Made by a program: the position numbers and the translations under genes. A stretch of DNA of 6,559 nt. It comes from an uncultured Veillonella sp. Its GTDB lineage: Bacteria; Bacillota; Negativicutes; Veillonellales; Veillonellaceae. Below are positions 1 to 5,628 of this stretch, one piece after another. The notes under the pieces were generated by a model. The model saw only the letters and a program-made list of their open reading frames with translations. It searched no databases and had not been told where the DNA came from. The stretch covers positions 1-6,559 of the forward strand of contig NZ_CAKQFJ010000049.1 in NCBI RefSeq assembly GCF_934230905.1, written 5' to 3'. How positions within the stretch are numbered: the first letter of the stretch is position 1; every line of letters begins with the position of its first letter.

Positions 1-15
1 GGATTGAGCAACTTC

Positions 16-24
16 ATTATAACA
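16..24 (-). promoter_or_regulatory. candidate extended -10 promoter firing leftward
   Basis: On the minus strand this reads TGTTATAAT, a perfect TATAAT preceded by the TGn extension. No good -35 box is visible about 17 bp upstream, as is common for extended -10 promoters. Transcription would start near position 9 and leave the window, so it would serve a gene beyond the left edge. The 12-base core TGTTATAATGAA also occurs ahead of parA and at 6501-6512. This is motif evidence only, in AT-rich DNA. Confidence 0.4.
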
Positions 25-140
25 GAGTTCCTTCTCATTTTTTATTTACTTGTCACAAATGTATTATGCTCTTACATATCCTTATTATGCAATATAGTAC
101 ATAAAAATCTGTTCCTTATTACAATTACATACACAAACAT

Positions 141-240
141 AAGGGATGAGGGACCCGAAAAAACTCCACCGGCCGGATCTGACTACGGCCTTCGGCCTTC
201 GCAGGGCCAAAGTCATTTTTTCAGGCCCCTCATCCCTTTT
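141..240. terminator. long branched hairpin, terminator-like or palindromic repeat element
   Basis: Arms 141-163 and 216-238 pair over 23 positions. The left arm begins AAGGGATGAGGG and ends in six A, matched by six T on the right. The only two mismatches in plus-strand RNA (A153/C226 and C156/A223) become U-G and G-U wobbles in minus-strand RNA, so the minus transcript would pair without interruption. The head (164-215) holds a second stem, TGACT 180-184 with AGTCA 211-215, plus GGCC 187-190 with GGCC 205-208, and two tandem copies of CGGCCTT (186-199). Five T follow the right arm on the plus strand, which suits a rightward terminator, whereas the wobbles favour leftward RNA. It may work in both directions, or be a dispersed palindromic repeat. 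Confidence 0.6.
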
Positions 241-386
241 TAATTAGTATGCTAACTATATATGAAGAACAGATTTATTATTCCCATTAATTCACAAATA
301 AGATATCTATTCCAATCCTATACAAGAATTATATTAATTAAGGTATATGAACCTCCTGCCCACCCAACCCGTAAAAAAAATCGTTA

Positions 387-407
387 GGCTCCGCGTAGCG
401 CAGTAGC
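387..407. repeat. fragment of the downstream hairpin head (direct repeat copy A)
   Basis: These 21 bases match 479-499 at 20 of 21 positions, differing only at base 396 (T here, A at 488). The shared unit runs from GGCTCCGCG to GCGCAGTAGC. Here it lacks the long flanking arms that enclose the other copy, so it looks like a decayed or truncated copy of that element. A run of eight A (373-380) precedes it. Confidence 0.65.
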
Positions 408-449
408 TTCCCTTCTCCCGCCAGTTTAGTAATTAATAATACGCATAAA

Positions 450-531
450 GGGATACCCCCTGTCCGAAAACGACTTCGGGCTCCGCGAAGCGCAGTAGCG
501 TGTCGGCTTTCGAACAGGGGGTATCCCGTTT
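450..531 (-). terminator. likely transcription terminator of the parA-to-M23 operon
   Basis: This is the core stem of the palindrome, GGGATACCCCCTG at 450-462 against its complement at 515-527, continuing through CGAAA. It lies just past the M23 stop codon. The two pairing differences in the stem (C464/A513 and A470/C507) become G-U wobbles in minus-strand RNA, which fits use by the leftward transcript. On that strand the hairpin is followed by only three T, so it is not a textbook intrinsic terminator; on the plus strand four T follow (529-532), so it may be bidirectional. Confidence 0.6.
479..499. repeat. hairpin-head module (direct repeat copy B)
   Basis: This is the second copy of the 21-base unit at 387-407, here forming most of the head of the inverted repeat 420-557. 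Within and next to it two small stems can form: CTTCG 474-478 with CGAAG 486-490, and CGC 491-493 with GCG 498-500. The stem-loop therefore ends in a forked head rather than a simple loop. Confidence 0.65.
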
Positions 532-541
532 TATGGCATAT

Positions 542-1495
542 TTAATTACTAATTGGCAAAAATACCATGGGATCAACAGCGGACCCATTAATCCGCACTT
601 CGTAGTGTACGTGTGCGCCAGTACTTTTACCAGTACTACCCATAAGGGCAATGACTTGACCTTGTTTAACGCTCATACCTGGTGTAACAAGGACGGCACT
701 ATTATGACCATAACGAGTTACAAATCCATTACCATGATCGATTTCTACAAGGTTACCATAACCACCTTCAGTGTAGCCTGCAAATGTTACGGTACCCGCT
801 GCAGTAGCAACGATAGGTGTGCCATAATCATCGGCAATATCAAGGCCTTCATGGAATGCGCTAGCAGCACCAGTTACAGGATCGACACGACTACCAAAAG
901 GCGATGTAATAACGCCCTTACTTGGCCAAATACTTGGTGTTGTACTATTAGCATAACCACCAGAACCAGTCGTGTAGTTTAGTTGTTGCAATGCAGCAAT
1001 GTCTTGGGCTCCACCATCACGCAAAATATTGCGCATAGTATAGAAACTAACCAACAGTTTTTGTGCATTCTTATCCAACTTAGATAATCTTGCTGAAAGT
1101 TGTGCCGCACTTAGCGTGGGACCATCCTCATCGCTAGCGGCTTCCTGCTTTGGGTCAGAGCCATCACTACCACCTTGAGATGGTGTGCCAGACTCAGCAC
1201 CCTTCAACATTTTTTTATTTTCTTCACTAATTTGATTTAAGTTTTGGATTTTCTTATCCAACACTTCGGTTTTTTGTTGTAACAGTTTTAGTTGTTCTGT
1301 TTGCAATTGTGTTTGTTGACGCAATTGAACGATTTCTGCTTGTCGTGCAATGCCCCAAATGGATAAAACAAGTGCTGCTACAAATAAGATGACAGCTAGA
1401 ACAGCCACAATCTTCGCTTGTTTATGACTCAACGTAATGGTGCAATGATCACCATCATGAGACACTACAGAACTCAAAATACTTGGTACTTTCAA
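542..1495 (-). CDS. membrane-anchored M23 family metallopeptidase (LytM-type)
   Basis: Predicted 317-residue peptidoglycan hydrolase. A short cytoplasmic tail precedes one transmembrane helix (about residues 28-49), so the rest should face the periplasm. Residues 51-99 form a Gln/Leu-rich coiled coil, 100-130 an acidic Gly/Ser-rich linker, and from about 190 to the end an M23 domain. The LytM-type residues are all present: zinc ligands H215, D219 (HEGLD) and H297, and catalytic H264 (RYGH) and H295 (HVH). It is therefore probably an active zinc endopeptidase cutting peptide cross-links, rather than a degenerate EnvC/NlpD-like activator; the substrate bond is not predictable. The start is TTG at 1495, with AAGGAAG six bases upstream and an in-frame stop further upstream. 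It follows the DUF4446 gene by 78 bp and is probably the last gene of the operon. Its stop codon lies inside a long inverted repeat. Confidence 0.88.
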   Translation of the reverse strand: MKVPSILSSVVSHDGDHCTITLSHKQAKIVAVLAVILFVAALVLSIWGIARQAEIVQLRQQTQLQTEQLKLLQQKTEVLDKKIQNLNQISEENKKMLKGAESGTPSQGGSDGSDPKQEAASDEDGPTLSAAQLSARLSKLDKNAQKLLVSFYTMRNILRDGGAQDIAALQQLNYTTGSGGYANSTTPSIWPSKGVITSPFGSRVDPVTGAASAFHEGLDIADDYGTPIVATAAGTVTFAGYTEGGYGNLVEIDHGNGFVTRYGHNSAVLVTPGMSVKQGQVIALMGSTGKSTGAHVHYEVRINGSAVDPMVFLPISN

Positions 1496-1573
1496 AGATG
1501 TCTTCCTTACTTCTAATCTTTCCTCAATTCATTATGCATGTACACTCTATACGAACATGTCAAAGCGATTTGC

Positions 1574-2095
1574 CTATTGAGCATGGATAACACTTGCTAA
1601 CGCTTCCTCATTTGTACGTTCTCCAAGCGCTTCATTCAAACTTTCTAGTTCCTCTTGTGAAAGATTAACAAGACTTTTACCTTTCACAATGGGTTTACTG
1701 AAAATACGAGAGTCATTACGGCCATAAATACTAGAAATGCATACCCCGTTATTATTACCATCAAGCAATGTAAGGGCAAACGACAAATCATTTCCAATAT
1801 TATCAAATGCATTATACTTCTTAAAGCCGATTTTTTGCAACGTATTGCCTTGAATATTACGGATTTGAGTTTGTTCCGTAATCATATCCTGCAATCCTTT
1901 AGCAGCCTCACGAATTTCAGTAATTTCTACTGAAAGTTTACGCTCTAGGCTAGCCCCATTTTCACCTTGCATAAAGAAATTGAACTTCTTCGTTAAGCTC
2001 CCCAATCTAATGTGGAGGATAATGCAATATACCAATAAAATAATGGCTAATGCAGATCCCAATACACCGATATAGGGTTGTATAGATTCTAACAT
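1574..2095 (-). CDS. DUF4446 family membrane protein
   Basis: A 173-residue protein of unknown function. One hydrophobic segment (about residues 8-30) near the N-terminus anchors it, followed by a basic stretch and a helical region (about 45-80). The conserved-looking core follows: KIGFKKYNAFDNIGNDLSFALTL (about 88-110), then a segment ending in a Tyr-Gly-Arg-x-Asp-Ser-Arg motif and a Ser-rich, Glu-rich tail. This pattern matches what I recall of DUF4446, a Firmicutes family often encoded beside parB. The ATG at 2095 has AAAGGG about seven bases upstream, and the first seven bases overlap the end of hydF, so translation is probably coupled. Its place downstream of parB suggests an envelope or chromosome-related role, but that is context only; no catalytic motif is visible. 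Confidence 0.85.
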   Translation of the reverse strand: MLESIQPYIGVLGSALAIILLVYCIILHIRLGSLTKKFNFFMQGENGASLERKLSVEITEIREAAKGLQDMITEQTQIRNIQGNTLQKIGFKKYNAFDNIGNDLSFALTLLDGNNNGVCISSIYGRNDSRIFSKPIVKGKSLVNLSQEELESLNEALGERTNEEALASVIHAQ

Positions 2096-3342
2096 TCAAA
2101 ACCCTTTCTATCTAATTCGTCCATAAAAGGACTAATAGCACGTTCTAGTATACCATGTAATGATGCAATAAGTACACCATAATTCACAATAGGTGTCCCT
2201 TGTACAACAGCACAATCAATGCGCCGCAACACTTCACGACGCGTCAACATACACGCTCCACAGTGGATAATAAGGTCATAACCACTTACATCCTTAGGGA
2301 ATGCACCACCACTTGTAAATTCAAGGTGTAAATCCGTATGCCCCTTCTTTTTGAGCCACATAGGAATTTTAACAGTTCCAATATCATCACATTGACGACG
2401 ATGTGTACAACCTTCACTAATGAGCACACGCGCCCCCGGTTTCAAGTTATCAAGAGCTTTCACACCGGTTACCAAGTCCTGTAGCTTACCTTTAAACCGA
2501 GCCATCAAAATAGAGAATGATGTCAACGAAATATCCGCTGGCGTTAACGCATTCACCGCCTCAAATGCTTGCGAATCTGTAATGACAAGTTTTGGTTTTT
2601 GTGAAAGCTTACCTAACATGGTTGGCAGTTCTTCTGTTTGACATACCAAGGCAAGTCCTTTGTGGTCCAAAATCTCGCGAATTGTCTGTACTTGAGGCAA
2701 AATTAAGCGTCCCTTTGGAGCTGCTGAATCGATAGGACATACTAAAATTATGGTATCGCCTGGTTCAACTAAACCTTGTAATAAAGATTGCTCACCCTCT
2801 ACATCTAGCGGCGTTAAACCACCTAACAAATCAAGTAATGTAAGTCGATCACGATTCGATGTAAAGTCCGTAGAGCCAACTACAGTAGCAATAGCTGACA
2901 AATCAGAATGAACTTCCATATAACGTTGATAAGTGTCAGCACATTCACCATGAGATGTATTAATTTCATTGATGAATAAAGCAATCGGTACATTATGTTG
3001 CTTCAACTTATGAAGCCACATCATATCATCTGCCGTTGGCGCTTCATCATTACGTAGCACATATACAGCAAGATTAATTTTTTTTATAATCTCTTCGGAT
3101 TTTTCAATACGGAGAGCGCCCAATTCCGATGTATCATCAATACCAGCTGTATCGGTAATAACAACAGGACCTAAAGGCAATATTTCCATAGATTTGCTAA
3201 CAGGATCAGTTGTAGTCCCCGCCACTGCAGACACAAGGGATACAGGTTGATCCGTAAGCATATTAATTAATGTAGACTTACCCGCATTACAACGGCCAAA
3301 AAAACCAATATGAACACGGTTAGCCTTTGGTGTTTGTTCCAT
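2089..3342 (-). CDS. hydF: [FeFe]-hydrogenase maturation GTPase HydF
   Basis: HydF is the scaffold that receives the 2Fe subcluster assembled with HydE and HydG and delivers it to apo-hydrogenase in the cytoplasm. The 417 residues fit the family length. The N-terminal GTPase domain shows G1 GRCNAGKST (16-24), a Thr-rich G2 region (43-45) and G3 DTAG (64-67). The C-terminal cluster-binding pattern C-x-H...H-C-x-x-C is intact: C312, H314, H360, C361 and C364. The usual G4 motif NKxD is replaced by Asn-Glu-Ile-Asn (125-128), which is odd (see findings). The ATG at 3342 shares one base with the parB stop and a GGAG lies 11 bases upstream; the 3' end overlaps DUF4446 by seven bases. No hydE, hydG or hydrogenase gene is in the window. 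Presence of hydF implies an anaerobe with an [FeFe]-hydrogenase. Confidence 0.93.
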   Translation of the reverse strand: MEQTPKANRVHIGFFGRCNAGKSTLINMLTDQPVSLVSAVAGTTTDPVSKSMEILPLGPVVITDTAGIDDTSELGALRIEKSEEIIKKINLAVYVLRNDEAPTADDMMWLHKLKQHNVPIALFINEINTSHGECADTYQRYMEVHSDLSAIATVVGSTDFTSNRDRLTLLDLLGGLTPLDVEGEQSLLQGLVEPGDTIILVCPIDSAAPKGRLILPQVQTIREILDHKGLALVCQTEELPTMLGKLSQKPKLVITDSQAFEAVNALTPADISLTSFSILMARFKGKLQDLVTGVKALDNLKPGARVLISEGCTHRRQCDDIGTVKIPMWLKKKGHTDLHLEFTSGGAFPKDVSGYDLIIHCGACMLTRREVLRRIDCAVVQGTPIVNYGVLIASLHGILERAISPFMDELDRKGFEC

Positions 3343-4253
3343 TATACGCGAAACTCCATTATTTCTTCATGTTCTGTGCTCTCTTGAGCATCCATATATG
3401 CAATAAGACGTTCTAATTCAGTTTCAGATCCAAAGGTAATTTCAATCTTTCCCTGTACCTTCTTACCAGCGCGGAATTTAATAGATACTGGAGAACCTAA
3501 ACTCAACTTTAAGCGATCTACTAATGCACGAACTTCAGCTGTATTATGAGGTTCTGTAGTTTCTTTGGATTTTGTTTTTTTAGACATCATCGCTTTTACA
3601 AGCTGCTCTGCTTGACGGGCACTTAATTCCCCTTCTTTAATGCGTTCTGCAGCTTCGACTTGTTGTGCAGAACTACGCAAAGCCAACAAAGGTCTTGCCT
3701 GACCAACGGTCAAATCGCCTTCAATTAAATCCTTTTGTACAGAAACAGCTAATTTTAAAAGGCGCATCATATTAGCAATATAAGAGCGACTACGACCAAG
3801 TCGTGCAGAAATCATCTCCTGTGTTTGTTTATAGGTATTCATCAAACCTTGGTAGGCCAAAGCTTCTTCGATAGGATCCAAACCTTCACGTTGTAAATTT
3901 TCTACCAAAGCGACTTCTGTCATTTCCTCAGTATTATAGTTTTTAACAACTACAGGAACTGTTTCTAAACCAACCATCAAAGCTGCTCGATAACGACGCT
4001 CACCAGCTACAATTTGGTATTTATCTTTTTGTTTACGAACGACGATTGGTTGAAAAATACCTAAATTTTTAACAGACTCAGCTAATGTAGCCAAGCTTTG
4101 TTCATCAAAATTCTTACGTGGTTGATCTTCATTAGGAATCAACTCTCCAATTGGCAACTCATGAATCTCACGTTCAGGCAAGGCTGTTTCTATAGACTGC
4201 TCTCCCATCATTGCCGCTAATGTTTTTCTTTCCTTTTTCTGTTTCATCGCCAT
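3342..4253 (-). CDS. parB: chromosome partitioning protein ParB (Spo0J)
   Basis: ParB binds parS, uses CTP to clamp onto and slide along DNA, and builds the partition complex that ParA and SMC act on. From ATG at 4253 it is 303 residues. The N-terminal CTP-binding domain has QPRKNFD (44-50), GIFQPIVVR (65-73), GERRYRA (84-90) and ENLQREGLDPIEEA (118-131). The helix-turn-helix that reads parS is at about 144-166 (TQEMISARLGRSRSYIANMM). The C-terminal part carries basic residues and an amphipathic end expected for dimerisation. A TTG at 4265 would add four residues but has no ribosome binding site; ATG 4253 has GGGG six bases upstream and is preferred, with ATG 4247 possible. It follows parA after a 181-bp AT-rich gap with a hairpin, and its stop codon overlaps the hydF start. 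The cognate sites occur four times in the window. Confidence 0.95.
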   Translation of the reverse strand: MAMKQKKERKTLAAMMGEQSIETALPEREIHELPIGELIPNEDQPRKNFDEQSLATLAESVKNLGIFQPIVVRKQKDKYQIVAGERRYRAALMVGLETVPVVVKNYNTEEMTEVALVENLQREGLDPIEEALAYQGLMNTYKQTQEMISARLGRSRSYIANMMRLLKLAVSVQKDLIEGDLTVGQARPLLALRSSAQQVEAAERIKEGELSARQAEQLVKAMMSKKTKSKETTEPHNTAEVRALVDRLKLSLGSPVSIKFRAGKKVQGKIEITFGSETELERLIAYMDAQESTEHEEIMEFRV

Positions 4254-4301
4254 AATAAACCCCAATCTATTAGTGCTTTCACACCGTCATATATAAAATG
4301 C

Positions 4302-4328
4302 AGCACAAACCAATATACAGTTTGTGCT
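4302..4328. repeat. 9-bp inverted repeat in the parA-parB gap
   Basis: AGCACAAAC (4302-4310) and GTTTGTGCT (4320-4328) are perfect complements around a nine-base loop. In the leftward transcript the hairpin is followed by GCATTTTATATATG, only a weak T run. It sits about 50 bases before the parB start, so it could be a partial terminator or attenuator setting the ParA:ParB ratio, or an mRNA-protecting stem. The rest of the gap (4329-4434) is very AT-rich, with an 11-base direct repeat (4378-4388 and 4405-4415) and TATAAT-like boxes on the minus strand but no convincing -35. Confidence 0.5.
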
Positions 4329-4434
4329 TACATTACATAATCATATTCATTATTATAGTTAATACCAGTATTTCCATTATACTATTATTATTTAGTATTT
4401 ACGCTATACTATTATACTTTATTAGTATGCTACA

Positions 4435-5208
4435 TTATTTTGTTTTCTTTGAATCCCGAATAACCTCTTTTGCCAATTTCGTGTACACAGTTGCCCCTTT
4501 TGATTTTGGATCATACACAATAATTGGTTCCCCATAACTAGGTGCTTCACTAAGGCGTACATTACGAGGAATAATCGTTTTATATACTTTTGTACCAAAG
4601 AATGTTTTTACCTCATCTGCAACTTGTACAGATAAATTAGTACGACCATCAAACATTGTGAGCAACACACCTTCAATTTCAAGTTCTTTATTAGACGTTT
4701 GTTGTACAATTGTAATAGTCTTAACAAGTTGGCTAACACCTTCCAATGCATAAAACTCAGTTTGAATAGGGATTAAAACACTATCTGCAGCCGTAAAAGC
4801 ATTCAATGTTAATAAACCTAGAGATGGTGGGCAATCAATGATGATAAAATCATACGTATCACGCACAGTAGCAATAGCCTTCTTTAAAATTGTTTCACGT
4901 GAAACAACGGCTACTAATTCAACCTCAGCACCCGCTAATTGAATTGTTGCGGGCGCGACAAATAGCTTTTTAAGCATTGTAGGTTGAATAACATTAGTAA
5001 TATCTTCTCCATCAATTAATACATCGTGAATACATAGTTCCAAATCATCTTTTTCAATACCTAACCCGGAACTAGCATTACCTTGCGGATCTAAATCTAT
5101 TAACAACACTTTTTTGCCTGCATCAGCTAAACAAGCGCTGAGATTTACAGATGTCGTAGTCTTACCTACACCGCCTTTTTGATTAGTAATTGCTATTACT
5201 TTGCCCAC
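4435..5208 (-). CDS. parA: chromosome partitioning ATPase ParA (Soj)
   Basis: ParA is a deviant-Walker ATPase whose ATP-bound dimers coat the nucleoid and are released by ParB-parS, moving origins apart. In Soj-type proteins it also affects DnaA. From GTG at 5208 it is 257 residues and begins MGKVIAITNQKGGVGKTTT, as in typical Soj. The deviant Walker A (KGGVGKTT) spans 11-18 with signature Lys11 and Lys16; Walker A' is DLDPQGN (38-44); Walker B is DFIIIDCPPSLG (120-131). There is no long N-terminal helix-turn-helix domain, so it is the short chromosomal type. A GTG at 5217 would add three residues, but it lies inside the ribosome binding site GAGGTG, so 5208 is the better start. A perfect parS site lies in codons 101-106. 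It is probably the first gene of the operon. Confidence 0.96.
   Translation of the reverse strand: MGKVIAITNQKGGVGKTTTSVNLSACLADAGKKVLLIDLDPQGNASSGLGIEKDDLELCIHDVLIDGEDITNVIQPTMLKKLFVAPATIQLAGAEVELVAVVSRETILKKAIATVRDTYDFIIIDCPPSLGLLTLNAFTAADSVLIPIQTEFYALEGVSQLVKTITIVQQTSNKELEIEGVLLTMFDGRTNLSVQVADEVKTFFGTKVYKTIIPRNVRLSEAPSYGEPIIVYDPKSKGATVYTKLAKEVIRDSKKTK
4891..4906. promoter_or_regulatory. parS: parS site 1, inside parA
   Basis: This is a perfect 16-bp palindrome TGTTTCACGTGAAACA, identical to the classic Spo0J-binding parS consensus. It lies in the parA coding sequence and encodes part of Val-Val-Ser-Arg-Glu-Thr (residues 101-106). ParB bound here could load onto the operon encoding it. Confidence 0.95.
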
Positions 5209-5214
5209 AAAATT

Positions 5215-5220
5215 CACCTC
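5215..5220 (-). promoter_or_regulatory. parA ribosome binding site that decides the start
   Basis: On the minus strand this reads GAGGTG. It stands six bases before GTG 5208 and contains the alternative GTG at 5217, so it can serve only the downstream start. Confidence 0.75.
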
Positions 5221-5248
5221 AACTTTACGTTCAAAAATATTTCATTTC

Positions 5249-5257
5249 ATTATAACA
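5249..5257 (-). promoter_or_regulatory. probable parA promoter (extended -10)
   Basis: On the minus strand this reads TGTTATAAT, a perfect -10 with the TGn extension; the -35 region is poor. Transcription would start near 5242, giving a leader of about 34 bases before GTG 5208. The parS site at 5334-5349 lies about 100 bp upstream, so spread ParB could affect this promoter. The core is identical to those at 16-24 (minus) and 6501-6509 (plus). Confidence 0.6.
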
Positions 5258-5333
5258 TAGGGCACGCAAAAGAAATAGAACTTTATAGGTATAAACATGG
5301 TTTTTCAATTAAAACATTAAAATAATACAATAA

Positions 5334-5349
5334 TGTTTCACGTGAAACA
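5334..5349. promoter_or_regulatory. parS: parS site 2, upstream of parA
   Basis: A perfect TGTTTCACGTGAAACA. The flanks extend the perfect symmetry to 22 bp (5331-5352). It lies between the divergent parA and MetH-activation promoters, 443 bp centre to centre from site 1. Confidence 0.95.
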
Positions 5350-5515
5350 TTACACAACAACTATATAAATAAACTAACGATTAATCATGTAACAATTAAT
5401 ACTAATTTCAACCCCATCAAATATCCTGCCAAGTTTTACACATAAAAAATCATATCTATTTATATATAACTTTTTTCTATGGACGCCCCTTAATAAATTA
5501 TATGAAGTTATAGCC

Positions 5516-5544
5516 TTTACAGTATATATAGATATATTTATACT
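5516..5544 (+). promoter_or_regulatory. sigma-70-type promoter for the MetH-activation gene
   Basis: TTTACA (5516-5521) and TATACT (5539-5544) are separated by exactly 17 bp, each one mismatch from consensus. Transcription would begin near 5551, leaving a leader of about 78 bases. It is the best-spaced promoter visible in the window, although AT-rich DNA gives chance matches. Confidence 0.6.
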
Positions 5545-5612
5545 TATAAAAGACAGTATTTTAATAGGTTTAACATTTTAACTGTATATGACCTATTTGT
5601 ATTAGAGTTATC

Positions 5613-5620
5613 AAAGGAGG
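5613..5620 (+). promoter_or_regulatory. strong ribosome binding site
   Basis: AAAGGAGG stands eight bases before ATG 5629, a near-perfect match to the anti-Shine-Dalgarno sequence. It fixes the start and predicts efficient translation. Confidence 0.85.
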
Positions 5621-5628
5621 CGTTTCTC

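Larger units (their letters stand above)
1..541. other. gene-free intergenic region with structured repeats
   Basis: No open reading frame here has a credible start, ribosome binding site or recognisable protein. Positions 1-140 are AT-rich and hold a leftward promoter candidate. Positions 141-238 form a long hairpin. Positions 241-350 are plain AT-rich DNA in which I see nothing specific. Positions 352-370 are C-rich, hence G-rich on the minus strand. Positions 387-407 repeat a piece of the next element. From 420 onward the second long inverted repeat begins and runs into the end of the peptidase gene. The GC-rich hairpin heads stand out sharply from the surrounding DNA. Confidence 0.75.
420..557. 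repeat. 138-bp imperfect palindrome overlapping the 3' end of the M23 gene
   Basis: Outer arms 420-436 and 542-557 pair at almost every base, with a bulge at T427 and a G/T at 424/553. After an unpaired stretch, the main stem pairs 450-469 with 508-527, then 471-474 with 502-505. The right outer arm contains the last codons and the TAA stop (544-542) of the M23 peptidase gene, so part of the symmetry lies in coding sequence. The forked head resembles that of the 141-238 element in architecture though not in detailed sequence. It could be a small non-autonomous palindromic element, or a terminator whose flanks became symmetrical. Dispersal in the genome cannot be judged from one window. Confidence 0.65.
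5209..5628. other. divergent intergenic region between parA and the MetH-activation gene
   Basis: This gene-free stretch holds the parA ribosome binding site and promoter on its left, a parS site (5334-5349) and the rightward promoter and ribosome binding site of the next gene on its right. Positions 5353-5510 are extremely AT-rich with no structure I can name. No exact DnaA box (TTATNCACA) is present, so it is not a recognisable origin. The 78-base leader of the rightward gene shows no riboswitch-like fold. Confidence 0.7.

Noticed and set aside
4..243. Plus-strand open frame of 79 codons at the left edge
   Set aside because: It starts at TTG without a ribosome binding site, is built of AT-rich hydrophobic codons, and runs straight through the long hairpin at 141-238. 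It matches no family I know.
141..557. CRISPR array or insertion sequence in the left region
   Set aside because: There are no regularly spaced direct repeats with unique spacers and no transposase; the repeats are palindromes of differing sequence.
500..982. Plus-strand open frame of 160 codons
   Set aside because: It lies antisense to the M23 peptidase domain, whose catalytic residues are clearly encoded on the other strand; the translation is Thr/Ser/Cys-rich shadow sequence.
1531..1563. Promoter of the M23 gene from TTGACA (1563-1558) and CATAAT (1536-1531)
   Set aside because: The -35 is perfect on the minus strand, but the 21-bp spacing is too long, so an independent promoter is unproven.
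4376..4416. parB promoter from TATAAT boxes on the minus strand in the gap
   Set aside because: ATTATA on the plus strand at 4376 and 4411 gives perfect -10 boxes, but neither has a -35 at suitable spacing, and such boxes arise by chance in DNA this AT-rich.
4298..4537. Plus-strand open frame of 79 codons over the parA-parB gap
   Set aside because: It overlaps the end of parA antisense and reads as Ile/Tyr-rich translation of AT-rich DNA, with no ribosome binding site.
5551..5612. Riboswitch (SAM or cobalamin) ahead of the MetH-activation gene
   Set aside because: The leader is only about 78 bases and AT-rich, with no B12 box, no SAM-type core and no competing terminator stem.
5353..5628. 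Possible chromosomal origin (oriC) in the AT-rich region near parS
   Set aside because: No exact DnaA box occurs on either strand; the nearest, TTTTACACA near 5434, is a single mismatch match. parS clusters can lie some distance from oriC.
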